Shown: positions 26,327-35,261, counted from the first letter of the stretch. The stretch is 64,000 nt of DNA from Pseudomonas lini (GCF_030812475.1 NZ_JAUSSR010000006.1:186001-250000), one strand, 5' to 3'. The notes: a model not told the origin generated them from the sequence alone. Numbers and translations are program-made.

Positions 26327-26400
26327 GGCAGCTGTGTATAGGTGTGCAAGACCGGAATCGGCAAACCGGCAGACCCGAAGGTCTCCCACACACAGCCGCC
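26327..26400 (-). ncRNA. Candidate structured leader RNA (three-way junction) upstream of DUF6124 gene
   Basis: On the minus strand: an outer 11-pair stem joins 26400-26390 with 26337-26327; inside lie a hairpin AGACC-UUCG-GGUCU (26384-26371) with the stable C(UUCG)G tetraloop, and a second hairpin GCCGG...CCGGU (26370-26351). Each of the outer stem and second hairpin has one position that is a mismatch (A/C) if read on the plus strand but a G-U pair on the minus strand. CACAC in the last joining strand could alternatively pair with GUGUG of the outer stem. The element ends about 60 bases before the start codon of the DUF6124 gene. Not recognised as a known RNA family. Confidence 0.55.
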
Positions 26401-26784
26401 ATAACAATCCGCGAGCATAGAAAAACGCTCGATGAATAGCCATAAACGATTGTGCCGATTCAGGACTTGCACGTCCGAGTCACTGATTTTTCGGTGACGA
26501 ACAGAGGTTATCGACGAAAACAAGGATCGGGTAGTTCATGGAAGGCACCGCGTATTGCAGGAAATTTCCGAAAATATTGAGAGGGACTAGATCAAAAGAT
26601 CGCAGCCTGCGGCATCTCCTGCAGGGAGGTCGAGGTCGTCGCTCCTTCGGTGCGTTTTGTCTGTGACTTGGTAGTCATCGGCGTCAAAAAATGGGGCATC
26701 TTCCTCTATCGGAAACGATGGTGGCGTTCTCGCTTGGAACCGCTACACTGCGCCGGCCGTTCATTTTCCATTGAGGCTGTGCGT
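26401..26784. other. Gene-free region upstream of the candidate RNA and the SCP2-like gene
   Basis: No convincing gene. On the minus strand, TATGCT at 26419-26414 could be a -10 placing a transcript start just before the candidate RNA, but the -35 is weak. A hairpin TCACTGA/TCGGTGA lies near 26480-26497. A REP-like fragment AAAGATCGCAGCCTGCGGCA occurs at about 26595. Confidence 0.35.
26591..26625. repeat. Single REP-like fragment (AGATCGCAGCCTGCGGCA)
   Basis: GATCGCAGCCTGCGGCATCTCCTGC resembles a dispersed Pseudomonas repeat that I recall as AGATCGCAGCCTNCGGCAG. Only one arm is evident here. Confidence 0.4.
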
Positions 26785-27174
26785 ATGAAATTTCGTTTTC
26801 TTCTGTGGGTTTTGGGTTTGATGATGGGTAAGGCCAGCCGAACTAATCCTGCGTTCCAGCAGCAGTTGGGTGATAAGGATCTGGTGTTCCAGCTACAGAC
26901 TCTGGATGGCAAAGTGGCGCGGCATTTCCGGGTGAAGGATCAGCGCATTACCAGCAAGTCCGGTGTGCATGCCGAGCCGGCATTTGCGATTGCCTTTAAA
27001 GATGCTGCCTATGGCTTTGCCACAATGCAGGCGAAGAACAAGCAGTTGGCATTCATGACGGGGATTCAGGACAAGTCGATTCAGATCAAGGGCAACCCGG
27101 CGCTGGTGATCTGGTTTCAGGGGTTGACGAAGTATTTGAAGCCGAGGAAGGCGAAGGCCAAAGCCAAGGTTTGA
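26785..27174 (+). CDS. SCP2-like small protein, function unknown
   Basis: A 129-residue protein. After a short hydrophobic start (FRFLLWVLGLMMGKASRTNP) it has the layout of an SCP2 sterol-carrier fold: FQLQTLDGKVARHFRVKD, then PAFAIAFKDAAYGFATM, and IQIKGNPALVIWFQGLTKYL near the end. It finishes in a lysine/alanine tail. Start is the ATG at 26785 after GAGG; the frame is open back to 26650 but without a ribosome site. SCP2-like domains bind lipids, but nothing here identifies the ligand. Confidence 0.65.
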   Translation: MKFRFLLWVLGLMMGKASRTNPAFQQQLGDKDLVFQLQTLDGKVARHFRVKDQRITSKSGVHAEPAFAIAFKDAAYGFATMQAKNKQLAFMTGIQDKSIQIKGNPALVIWFQGLTKYLKPRKAKAKAKV

Positions 27175-27200
27175 GGTGGCCAGTTAGACCGAGGTGAATT

Positions 27201-27292
27201 CATCGCGGGCAGGCCACGCTCCCACAGGTTTTGCGTCGTTACCAAAAGGGTTGAACGATGCGATCCTGTGGGAACGAGGCTTGCCCGGGATG
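27201..27292. repeat. Diverged REPIN, tail-to-tail
   Basis: ATCGCGGGCAGGCCACGCTCCCACAGG and CCTGTGGGAACGAGGCTTGCCCGGGAT are inverted but both carry changes. Lies between convergent genes. Confidence 0.75.
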
Positions 27293-27296
27293 CTTT

Positions 27297-28697
27297 TCAG
27301 GGGTGGCTGAATTGTGAAGCCAGCTCACGCAGCAGCACTTCAGCCTCCAGCACTTTGCTGACAACGTCGTTGGCTTTGTCGCGGCTGATGCCCAGGCGTT
27401 CCAACAGGGCGTCGGGGATTTCTTCGACCGGGCCTGCGCCGACGCCGCGGCTGCGCAGCAGGCGCACGGCCAGGCAAACGAGGTTCGGGTATTCGGCGCA
27501 GGCGCCGTCATAGCTCGGATCGTGCTGGAAGCGCAGGGCGGTGGTCAGTTCATCCGGCATGTCCCAGTAGCGCATCAGCCACGCGCCGATCTGTTCGCGG
27601 CTGATGCCCAGCAGGTGTTGTTCCACAAAACTGTGGCCCAGGTGCGGGTTGACCTCAAGATGGCGGCAGATCAGCGAGAAATGCGGCGGGAATACGTGGG
27701 CCAGCAGCAAGTAACCGAAGTTGTGCAGCAGGCCGGCGAGGTAGGTCAGGCCGGCTTCCGGGCGCTGGGCGCGGGGCATGGCGCGGGTCAGGCCTTCGAT
27801 GACGGCGGCGGTATAGATCGACTGCTGCCAGTACGGCGTGGTCTGTCGCGGGTGATCCTTGGGCAGGCTCAGGGTTTTGCCCAGGGCCAGGCCCAGCGCC
27901 AGGTTGATCACCAGGTCGAAACCCAGCACCCGGACGATGGCGTCTTCCACCGAGCGGATTTTGCCCGGCGAGGCGTAGTAGGGAGACGCCGCCCAACTGA
28001 CGACTTGCGCGGCCAGGGCAGGGTCGGTTTCCACGACGCCGGTAATGTCGTCAATGGTGGCGTTGGGATCGACCCGTAGCTTGATGATTTTCTGCGCGGT
28101 CGTGGCCAGGGGCGGAATTTCGATGGTCTCTTCCAGACGTTGCTGGATGCGCCGTGCCGTGAACGCCTGGACGGCCCGGGTGATTTCCTGGCGGTCATCG
28201 TCGGGCCGGTCGAGGTTCGGGCGGATGCTGGTCAGGGTTTCGCCGAAGTTGGCGGCGCTGGCCTTGGTCAGCAGGGTCTTGAAGTCTTCGCGGGTGACCT
28301 CAAGCCATACGCCTGGCTCCCCCGAGTCGATCAACAATGTCGGCTCGCGCAGCAGGCTTTCTTCGTACAGGCACGGCGAACTGGTCAGCGCCGGCAAGCC
28401 GGGCAGCAGGCTCAGGTTGTGTTTGCCGAGCATTTTAACCCGACGTTCGGTGGACACGGCGGTCAGGCGGCGACCTGTGAGTTCGGCCAGGCGGTTGAGG
28501 TCCAGCAATTGGCTTTGAGGGAACAGCACCATGAGCGGTCCGACTGTATCGTCGAGCAGAACCACCTGCACTTTGCGCGCGGCGTTCAGGCCGTGGTGGT
28601 CGAGGACTTCATCAAAGGCAATGCCCAGCTTGCCCAGCAACCGCCGAATTGCAGACGGCGTATGCGGGATTTCGGGGGCGAGGGCAGCGTCAGTCAT
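27297..28697 (-). CDS. HDOD-domain protein with N-terminal YbaK-like domain
   Basis: A 466-residue protein. Residues about 10-150 look like a YbaK/aminoacyl-tRNA deacylase domain (FDEVLDHHGLNAARKVQVVL; LTGRRLTAVSTERRVKML). Residues about 185-400 form an HDOD domain (IPPLATTAQKIIKLRVDPNA; AAQVVSWAASPYYA; AGLLHNFGYLLLAHVFP). HDOD proteins usually act in signalling and lack the full HD metal site. The fusion suggests a sensor of amino-acid or tRNA state, which is inference only. No partner gene is adjacent; recG follows upstream on the same strand with an 78-base gap. Confidence 0.78.
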   Translation of the reverse strand: MTDAALAPEIPHTPSAIRRLLGKLGIAFDEVLDHHGLNAARKVQVVLLDDTVGPLMVLFPQSQLLDLNRLAELTGRRLTAVSTERRVKMLGKHNLSLLPGLPALTSSPCLYEESLLREPTLLIDSGEPGVWLEVTREDFKTLLTKASAANFGETLTSIRPNLDRPDDDRQEITRAVQAFTARRIQQRLEETIEIPPLATTAQKIIKLRVDPNATIDDITGVVETDPALAAQVVSWAASPYYASPGKIRSVEDAIVRVLGFDLVINLALGLALGKTLSLPKDHPRQTTPYWQQSIYTAAVIEGLTRAMPRAQRPEAGLTYLAGLLHNFGYLLLAHVFPPHFSLICRHLEVNPHLGHSFVEQHLLGISREQIGAWLMRYWDMPDELTTALRFQHDPSYDGACAEYPNLVCLAVRLLRSRGVGAGPVEEIPDALLERLGISRDKANDVVSKVLEAEVLLRELASQFSHP

Positions 28698-28775
28698 GGC
28701 GTGGATCCGTTCTCGAACAGTTGCAGGAGTATAGCCATCATGTGTAACACGCCGGACCGGAAACTGCGACGCTGC

Positions 28776-30851
28776 TCACACTTGGCCGTATTGCTGCCCG
28801 TGACGCAGCCAGCGGTCGAGCAGCGGGCTGACGTGATCGGGCCAGCGCTCCAGCAGCGCCTGCGCAGCGTCGCGCACTGCAGGCAACAGGTCGGCGTCGC
28901 GCATCAGGTCGGCGACTTTGAATTGCAGCAGGCCGGTCTGGCGCGTGCCGAGCATTTCGCCAGGGCCGCGCAGTTCAAGGTCTTTTTCGGCGATGACAAA
29001 CCCGTCGTTGGTTTCGCGCATGATGCCCAGGCGCTGACGACCGATCTGTGACAGTGGTGGGTGGTAGAGCAATACGCAATGGCTGGCGGCACTGCCCCGA
29101 CCGACGCGCCCGCGCAGCTGGTGCAGTTGGGCGAGGCCGAGGCGTTCGGGGTTTTCGATGATCATCAGGCTGGCGTTGGGCACGTCGACGCCGACTTCAA
29201 TCACAGTGGTTGCGACCAGCAGTTGCAGGTTCGCGGCCTTGAATTCGGCCATGACGGCGGCTTTCTCGGCGGGCTTCATGCGGCCGTGGATCAGCCCGAC
29301 CTTCAACTCGCCAAGGGCGGCGGTGAGGTCTTCATAGGTGGTTTCGGCGGCTTGGCAGGTCAGCTCTTCCGACTCTTCGATCAGCGTACACACCCAATAG
29401 GCCTGGCGCCCTTCGGCACAGGCGCCGCGCACCCGTTCAATGACTTCGACCCGTCGGGTGTCGGTGACCAGCACCGTGTTCACCGGTGTGCGACCGGGTG
29501 GGAGTTCGTCGAGGATAGAGGTGTCGAGGTCGGCGTAGGCGCTCATGGCCAGCGTCCTTGGAATCGGGGTGGCGGTCATGATCAGCTGATGCGGGCACAT
29601 CCGCCCGCCGACGCCTTTCTGCCGCAACGCCAGGCGCTGTTGCACGCCGAAACGGTGCTGTTCGTCAATGATCGCCAGTGCGAGGTTCTTGAACTGCACT
29701 TCGTCCTGGAACAGCGCGTGGGTGCCGACCACCATGGGTGTGCCACTGGCGATCTGTTCCAGGGCAGTCACGCGGTTCTTGCCCTTGAGTTTGCCGGCAA
29801 GCCACGCCACTTCGATGCCCAGCGGTTCGAGCCAGCGCTTGAAGGTGATGAAGTGCTGCTCGGCGAGGATTTCGGTGGGTGCCATCAGCGCCACTTGATA
29901 ACCGGCTTCCAGCGCCTGCAAGGCGGCGAGGGCGGCGACCACGGTTTTACCCGCGCCGACGTCGCCCTGAATCAGCCGGAGCATCGGTTCGTGCTGACTG
30001 AGGTCGTAGGCAATTTCGTTGCCGACCCGTTGCTGGGCGCCGGTCGGGGTAAAGCCCAGGTTGGCCAGGTATCTGGCCGGCAGTTTCGTCGCTTTCGGCA
30101 TCGCCGGCGCACGCAAGGAGCGCATGCTCTCGCGCAATCGCTGCTGGGACAGTTGATGCGTCAGCAGTTCCTCGAAGGCCAGACGGTGCTGTGCCCAGTG
30201 ATGACCCAGGGCGAGCTCGTCGACATCGGCATCGGCCGGCGGGTGATGCAGGTAGCGGATCGCATCGGCCAGCGGCGCCAGTTGATAGTCCCGCGCCAGT
30301 TCGGTCGGCAGCCAGTCGGGCAGGCTGGTCGGGCCGAGCATCGTCAGGGTTTGCATGCACAGTTGGCGCAGGCGCTGCTGTGTCAGGCCTTCGGTGAGTG
30401 GATAGACCGGGGTCAGGGTTTCATCCACGGGCGGCGGCTCGTCGCCGGTGATGGCGCGGTATTCCGGGTGGTAGATCTCCAGCCCCGACGCCCCGGGCCG
30501 TGCCTCGCCGTAGCAGCGAATCCGCGTGCCACGCTTGAGGCCTTCTTTCTGGGCATTGCTGAAATGGTAGAAGCGCAGGCTGAGCCCGCCGGTGCCATCC
30601 TGCAATCGCACCACCAGGCTGCGGCGTCGGCCCATGACCACGTCCGCGCCGCTGACGGTGCCTTCGATCACGGCGTCTTGTCCGGGCCGCAAGTGGCCGA
30701 TCGGCACCACGCGGGTACGGTCCTGGTAACGCAGTGGCAGGTGAAACAGCACGTCCTGGAGATTTTCCAGGCCGACCTTGGCCAGTTTTTCCGCCATGGC
30801 TTCGCCGACACCCTTGAGTGCGGTCACCGACACTTGCGACAACTCGGTCAT
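28776..30851 (-). CDS. recG: ATP-dependent DNA helicase RecG
   Basis: A 691-residue branch-migrating helicase that remodels stalled forks and Holliday junctions. An N-terminal wedge/OB domain (about 1-240) precedes the helicase core: Walker A GDVGAGKT, motif II DEQH in IIDEQHRFGVQQR, motif III MTATPIPRTLAM, and motif VI QLRGRVGRGS. The ATG lies nine bases after the oxyR stop and has no strong ribosome site, so translation is likely coupled to oxyR. Confidence 0.96.
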   Translation of the reverse strand: MTELSQVSVTALKGVGEAMAEKLAKVGLENLQDVLFHLPLRYQDRTRVVPIGHLRPGQDAVIEGTVSGADVVMGRRRSLVVRLQDGTGGLSLRFYHFSNAQKEGLKRGTRIRCYGEARPGASGLEIYHPEYRAITGDEPPPVDETLTPVYPLTEGLTQQRLRQLCMQTLTMLGPTSLPDWLPTELARDYQLAPLADAIRYLHHPPADADVDELALGHHWAQHRLAFEELLTHQLSQQRLRESMRSLRAPAMPKATKLPARYLANLGFTPTGAQQRVGNEIAYDLSQHEPMLRLIQGDVGAGKTVVAALAALQALEAGYQVALMAPTEILAEQHFITFKRWLEPLGIEVAWLAGKLKGKNRVTALEQIASGTPMVVGTHALFQDEVQFKNLALAIIDEQHRFGVQQRLALRQKGVGGRMCPHQLIMTATPIPRTLAMSAYADLDTSILDELPPGRTPVNTVLVTDTRRVEVIERVRGACAEGRQAYWVCTLIEESEELTCQAAETTYEDLTAALGELKVGLIHGRMKPAEKAAVMAEFKAANLQLLVATTVIEVGVDVPNASLMIIENPERLGLAQLHQLRGRVGRGSAASHCVLLYHPPLSQIGRQRLGIMRETNDGFVIAEKDLELRGPGEMLGTRQTGLLQFKVADLMRDADLLPAVRDAAQALLERWPDHVSPLLDRWLRHGQQYGQV

Positions 30852-30860
30852 GGCTGCGGC

Positions 30861-31790
30861 TTAACCGGCAACTACCGGCGCTGGCGGCTTGGCCACCGAG
30901 CACAGGCGAATGGAGTCAGCGAGGATCTCGATGGCTTTGGGCCGCGGGAAGCTCGCGCGCCAGGCGATGGCCACGGTGCGGAACGGCACCGGGGGCGACA
31001 ACGGGCGCACTTCGATCACGCCGGGTGCGTAGTGATGGCTGTCCACGGCCGAGAGCGGCAGGATCGAGATGCCCAGGCCGGAAGCGACCATGTGGCGAAT
31101 GGTTTCCAGCGAGCTGGATTCCACTGTGGTGTGCTTGGCGCCGTCGTTGCCCTTGGCCAGGGTCGGGCAGGCTTCCAGCACCTGATCGCGGAAACAGTGG
31201 CCTTCGCCGAGCAGCAGCAAGCTCTTGTCGTTGAGCAGGGCGGCATCGATGGAGTCCTTTTGCGTCCACGGGTGCTGGGCCGGCATCAGGACGTAGAACG
31301 GCTCGTCGTAGAGCGGCAAGGTCAGCACGTCGGCTTCGTTGAACGGCAAGGCGATGATGATCGCGTCGAGCTCGCCGTTGCGCAGTTTGTCGCGTAGCAC
31401 GTGGGTGAAGTTTTCTTCGATGTACAACGGCATCTGCGGGGCGACCCGGTGCAGTTGCGGAATCAGGTGCGGAAAAAGATACGGGCCGACCGTGTAGATG
31501 GCACCGACTTTCAGCGGCGCGGTCAGCTGGTTCTTGCCAGCCTGGGCCAGTTCGCGGATGCCTTGGGCCTGTTCCAGGACTTTCTGCGCCTGGGCCACGA
31601 TGCCTTCGCCGACCGGAGTCAGGCGCACGGCGCTCTTGCTGCGCTCGAAAATCAGCACACCGAGTTCATCCTCGAGCTTTTTCACGCCGACCGACAACGT
31701 CGGCTGGCTGACATGGCAACGCTCGGCCGCATGACCGAAATGCTGCTCTTGGGCGAGGGTAACGATGTAGCGTAATTCTGTGAGGGTCAT
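30861..31790 (-). CDS. oxyR: Hydrogen-peroxide sensor OxyR
   Basis: A 309-residue LysR-family activator of peroxide defence. The HTH is at residues 1-60 (TELRYIVTLAQEQHFGHAAE). The redox pair Cys199 and Cys208 is intact in EGHCFRDQVLEAC, which identifies OxyR among LysR proteins; oxidation to a disulfide switches it on. It is followed at nine bases by recG, the operon order known in pseudomonads. No catalase or ahp gene is adjacent. Confidence 0.96.
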   Translation of the reverse strand: MTLTELRYIVTLAQEQHFGHAAERCHVSQPTLSVGVKKLEDELGVLIFERSKSAVRLTPVGEGIVAQAQKVLEQAQGIRELAQAGKNQLTAPLKVGAIYTVGPYLFPHLIPQLHRVAPQMPLYIEENFTHVLRDKLRNGELDAIIIALPFNEADVLTLPLYDEPFYVLMPAQHPWTQKDSIDAALLNDKSLLLLGEGHCFRDQVLEACPTLAKGNDGAKHTTVESSSLETIRHMVASGLGISILPLSAVDSHHYAPGVIEVRPLSPPVPFRTVAIAWRASFPRPKAIEILADSIRLCSVAKPPAPVVAG

Positions 31791-31907
31791 AACAAGCGTC
31801 CATGAAGTTGCGGGCCAAGCATACCGGCTGCAATCGATAGACGCACGTTATCAGACTGGGGGTGTTGCGTGACACTGGGCAATGCGGTTTTGCCGCTGGC
31901 AGACCGC

Positions 31908-31929
31908 AAAAAAGCACCTTGCGGTGCCT
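31908..31929 (-). terminator. tonB terminator
   Basis: Read on the minus strand, GGCACC pairs with GGTGC around GCAA and runs into TTTTTT. It lies downstream of tonB and upstream of oxyR, separating the two transcripts. Confidence 0.7.
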
Positions 31930-31972
31930 TTGGTGATTCGAGTCTTGCGGCTGGCGGATAACCTTGTGGGAG

Positions 31973-32058
31973 CGGGCTTGCCCGCGATAGCGGTGTGACA
32001 TTCAACAAAGATGTTGGATGTTCCGGCCTCATCGCGGGCAAGCCCGCTCCCACAGGGT
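31973..32058. repeat. REPIN (GGGAGCGGGCTTGCCCGCGA type)
   Basis: Inverted arms around a spacer GGTGTGACATTCAACAAAGA / TGTTGGATGTT, the same spacer family as at 5081, 35281 and 49162. Between tonB and oxyR. Confidence 0.9.
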
Positions 32059-32069
32059 TTGTATTGCGT

Positions 32070-32819
32070 TTAACGCCGGCGTTTTTCCAGCGAGTAAACA
32101 AAGGGTGCAACAATTTCGATGGCGCCGTTGGTCAGCATGTCGGCCGGCGGCTTGGGCAGCGGCTGGGCGCGGCGGATCATTTCCAGGGTGGCCCGGTCCA
32201 GATCGGCGTTGCCGGAGCGGCCCACCAGTTCGAACGACAACACATTACCTTCGCCATCCACGACAAACCGTAGACGGTTCAAGCCTTCCTTGCCACGCGC
32301 CTGGGCGCTGGCCGGGTATTTTTTGTACTTGGCCAGGTGGGCGAGCAGGGTGCCTTGCCAGCTGGCCTTGGCCGCTTGCTGCGCCGCCGAGGGTCCCGGT
32401 GCCGGTTGTGCGGATTTCTCCGTCGGTGCCTGGGTCGGTTGAGTGTCGGCCGGTTTTTCCTCGGAAGGTTTTTCCTTCGGCGGCTCCGGTTTTTTCTCCA
32501 CAGGCTTGGGCGGTTGAGGCTTCGGCTTGGGTTTGACCGGCTTTGGCACGGCAATCTCGGCCTTCGGCGCTTCGGCCAGTTTCGGGATCGGCAGTTCTTC
32601 CACCGGGGCGGGTGGCTGTGGCGGCGTTATCACCTTGGGCGGTGCCGGCGGTGGCGGGGCCGGAACCGGCGCCAGCTCGACCATCATCGCCTGTGGCGGC
32701 AGCTCGATCGGTGGGCGTGACGTCCAGTTCAGTGCCAGCGCAATGGCCAGCGCATGGACGCCCAGCACCACGGCCAGGCTCCCGCTGTAACGCGTCAGCT
32801 TATGGCGCGTCGTGATCAT
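32070..32819 (-). CDS. tonB: Energy transducer TonB
   Basis: A 249-residue protein with one N-terminal span (residues about 13-32), a long Pro/Lys/Glu-rich linker with KPKPKPQPPKP-type repeats (about 50-150) and a C-terminal TonB domain (LLAHLAKYKKYPASAQARGK through the final strand). It spans the periplasm and passes proton-motive energy from ExbBD to outer-membrane siderophore and vitamin receptors. It overlaps exbD by four bases (ATGA). Confidence 0.95.
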   Translation of the reverse strand: MITTRHKLTRYSGSLAVVLGVHALAIALALNWTSRPPIELPPQAMMVELAPVPAPPPPAPPKVITPPQPPAPVEELPIPKLAEAPKAEIAVPKPVKPKPKPQPPKPVEKKPEPPKEKPSEEKPADTQPTQAPTEKSAQPAPGPSAAQQAAKASWQGTLLAHLAKYKKYPASAQARGKEGLNRLRFVVDGEGNVLSFELVGRSGNADLDRATLEMIRRAQPLPKPPADMLTNGAIEIVAPFVYSLEKRRR

Positions 32820-33244
32820 TTCTTGGCTGCCGTCTCGAGTCCGACCAGGCCGACCTTCAGGTAGCCGGCGGAGCGCAGGTTGTCCATCACGCTCATCAGG
32901 TCGCCATAATCCACGCCCTTATCGGCCTGGAAGAAGATCGTCGTGTCTTTCTTGCCCTTGGTCCTGGCGTCCAGCGTAGCGCCGAGCGCTTCAGCCTTCA
33001 CTTCCTCTTCGCCGAGGAACAGGCGTTGATCAGCCTTCACGCTGAGGAACACCGGCTTTTCTGGCCGTGGCGCCGGTTTGGCGGTGGAAGCGGGCAGGTC
33101 GACCTTGATGTCCACGGTGGCCAACGGGGCGGCCACCATGAAGATGATCAACAGCACCAGCATCACGTCAATGAACGGCGTGACGTTGATTTCGTGGTTC
33201 TCGGCCAGATCGTCGTCTGCGCCTTCTTTCAAATGCAGGCCCAT
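32816..33244 (-). CDS. exbD: TonB-system proton channel subunit ExbD
   Basis: A 142-residue protein: cytoplasmic N-terminus, one membrane span (residues about 22-42) with the essential Asp in VTPFIDVMLVLLIIFMVAAP, and a periplasmic domain. Works with ExbB and TonB. Six bases separate it from exbB. Confidence 0.96.
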   Translation of the reverse strand: MGLHLKEGADDDLAENHEINVTPFIDVMLVLLIIFMVAAPLATVDIKVDLPASTAKPAPRPEKPVFLSVKADQRLFLGEEEVKAEALGATLDARTKGKKDTTIFFQADKGVDYGDLMSVMDNLRSAGYLKVGLVGLETAAKK

Positions 33245-33250
33245 GGCCGA

Positions 33251-34216
33251 TTACCCCACTTTCACCATGTGCGGTTGCGAGCTGCGCTCAGGCTGGTGAT
33301 CGAGGTCGCGGCTGACCAGCAGCAGGACTTCTGCCGACGCGTCGGATACCTGCGCCTTGTAACCGGCGATGGAGCGGGCGAACACGTTGTAGATCACCAC
33401 TGCTGGAATCGCGGCCACCAGACCCAGAGCCGTCGCCAACAACGCTTCGGCAATGCCGGGTGCCACGACCGCAAGGTTGGTGGTCTGGGTTTTGGCGATG
33501 CCGATGAAGCTGTTCATGATGCCCCACACGGTACCGAACAGGCCGACGAACGGTGCAGTGGAGCCGATGGTGGCGAGCACCCCGGTACCGCTGCTCATGT
33601 TGCGACCGCAGGCTGCAACCAGGCGCTCGAGGCGGAAGGCGACGCGTTCCTTGATGCCTTCTTTCTCGCGGCTGTTGGTCGACAGGCGCATCTCTTCCAG
33701 CGCATCGTGGACCAGCAGGTTGGCGAGGGTGCCAGCCTTGGTGGCGGTCACGCTGGCCTCTTTAAGGGTGGTGGCTTTTTTCAGGTGGACGATCTCATTG
33801 CGCAGACGACGCTTGGCGCCCATCAACTCGAAGCCCTTGGCGATCCAGATGGTCCAGGTGACGATCGATGCGATGGCCAGGCCAATCATCACGATTTTCA
33901 CGATGATGTCGGCGTTCTGGTACATGCCCCATGGCGACAGGTCGTGGGCCATGCCGAGGGTGTTGTCGGCTTCGAGGACTTCAGGGACGTCTTCGGCGGT
34001 GGCATCTACAGCTTGGGCCGGGTCAGTTGCGACTGGTGTCGCGGCAGCGGGTGCTTGATCGGCAGGGGCCGCAGCCGTAGCGGCAGGGGAAGCTGGCGCT
34101 TGTGCGTCAGCGAAAGCGGCGGTTGGCGCCAGCATCAGGCTAAGCAGCAGGGCGGCCACCGCGCTCCAGGCGCGAGGTCGTTTGGTTGGCGAAGCGGGGA
34201 ATTGATTGCGTGTCAT
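33251..34216 (-). CDS. exbB: TonB-system proton channel subunit ExbB, long form
   Basis: A 321-residue protein with a signal-like hydrophobic N-terminus (AVAALLLSLMLAPTAAFA) and an Ala/Pro/Asp-rich extension (to about residue 85), then three spans: around 105-125, and a pair near 215-290 containing GTGVLATIGSTAPFVGLFGT, the MotA/ExbB signature. The extension is the form known from P. putida. Start is the ATG at 34216; an in-frame start at 34279 adds 21 residues. No convincing Fur box was found upstream, though the region is AT-rich. Confidence 0.94.
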   Translation of the reverse strand: MTRNQFPASPTKRPRAWSAVAALLLSLMLAPTAAFADAQAPASPAATAAAPADQAPAAATPVATDPAQAVDATAEDVPEVLEADNTLGMAHDLSPWGMYQNADIIVKIVMIGLAIASIVTWTIWIAKGFELMGAKRRLRNEIVHLKKATTLKEASVTATKAGTLANLLVHDALEEMRLSTNSREKEGIKERVAFRLERLVAACGRNMSSGTGVLATIGSTAPFVGLFGTVWGIMNSFIGIAKTQTTNLAVVAPGIAEALLATALGLVAAIPAVVIYNVFARSIAGYKAQVSDASAEVLLLVSRDLDHQPERSSQPHMVKVG

Positions 34217-34403
34217 GCTGGCCGGACCTGAGAAAGAAAAAGGTAAATGTTCTTCCAGGCCTCGTGAGGCCGAGAACAAAAGTGGTGGGCATTATTGCAA
34301 GTAATTCTTGTTAACAAAAGTAATACAGTAACTTTTTTTCCTGCATTACTAGCCGCTCGTCCATTGCCGGCGCTAGTCTGTGGCTTTGCGAAGGAGTTTT
34401 CTG

Positions 34404-35261
34404 ATGTCCGCGCCCACTGTTTTGATCGCCGGCTGCGGTGATGTCGGCAGTCGTTTGGCCACGCAATTGCTGGCCGAACGATGGCAAGTTTATGGTCTGC
34501 GGCGCAGTGTTTCGCGGTTGCCGGCCGGGGTCATCGGTGTTGCCGGTGACTTGTTCAGCGAGCAGTGCCCGGCTGACTGGCCCACCGGTCCGCTGGATTA
34601 TCTGGTGTACAGCGCTGCCGCCACCGACCACGACGAAGCAGGCTATCGCGTCGCCTATGTCGAGGGATTAAAGCATGTGCTGTGTTGGCTGAAGCAGCAT
34701 GGCCAGCAGCCAAGGCGGGTGTTGTTTGTGTCCAGCAGCAGTGTTTACGGTCAGCAGGAAGGGGAGTGGGTGGATGAGCGTTCACCGACCATTGCCGCGG
34801 GCTACTCCGGTCGTTTGATGCTGGAGGCAGAGCAAGTGGCGCTGCAGAGCGCGATCCCCGCCAGCATCGTGCGCCTGACCGGCATCTATGGTCCGGGCCG
34901 TGAGTGGCTGCTGACCCAGGTTCGTCGAGGGTATCGCGTGGCGATCGATCCGCCGTTGTATGGCAACCGGATTCACGTTGACGACGCGGCGGGGCTGTTG
35001 GCGTTTCTGCTGGAGGCGGATCGACGCGGTGTGATGCTGGACGATGTTTATATCGGCGTGGACGACGCACCGGCACCCCTGGCGCAAGTGGTGGACTGGT
35101 TACGTGAATATCTGGGTGTGACGGAGTGGGCTGAGGATGCGAGCGTGCGTCGTACGGGCAGCAAGCAGTGCAGCAATGCCCGGATAAAGGCATTGGGCTG
35201 GACGCCGAAGTATCCAAGCTATCGCGAAGGCTATGCCGCGATTCTCGAAGGCCGCTGCTGA
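34404..35261 (+). CDS. NAD-dependent epimerase/dehydratase-like protein (extended SDR)
   Basis: A 285-residue protein with an N-terminal nucleotide-binding loop TVLIAGCGDVGSRLA and a compact epimerase-like layout: RVLFVSSSSVYGQQEG (conserved Ser/Tyr region; the YxxxK form is not obvious), then RLTGIYGPGREWLLTQ. It resembles E. coli YeeZ. AAGGAG precedes the ATG at 34404. It is a single gene flanked by a divergent exbB and a REPIN. Substrate unknown. Confidence 0.83.
   Translation: MSAPTVLIAGCGDVGSRLATQLLAERWQVYGLRRSVSRLPAGVIGVAGDLFSEQCPADWPTGPLDYLVYSAAATDHDEAGYRVAYVEGLKHVLCWLKQHGQQPRRVLFVSSSSVYGQQEGEWVDERSPTIAAGYSGRLMLEAEQVALQSAIPASIVRLTGIYGPGREWLLTQVRRGYRVAIDPPLYGNRIHVDDAAGLLAFLLEADRRGVMLDDVYIGVDDAPAPLAQVVDWLREYLGVTEWAEDASVRRTGSKQCSNARIKALGWTPKYPSYREGYAAILEGRC

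Noticed and set aside
26266..26523. Minus-strand 85-codon frame spanning the candidate RNA
   Set aside because: It covers the structured element and has no ribosome site or family resemblance. The RNA pairing explains the conserved-looking sequence better, though a short peptide cannot be excluded.
29061..31397. Long plus-strand open frame across recG and oxyR
   Set aside because: Antisense to recG and oxyR, both with intact motifs; no ribosome site or domain.
34250..34403. Fur box upstream of exbB
   Set aside because: The region is AT-rich, but no register gives a convincing match to the Fur consensus.
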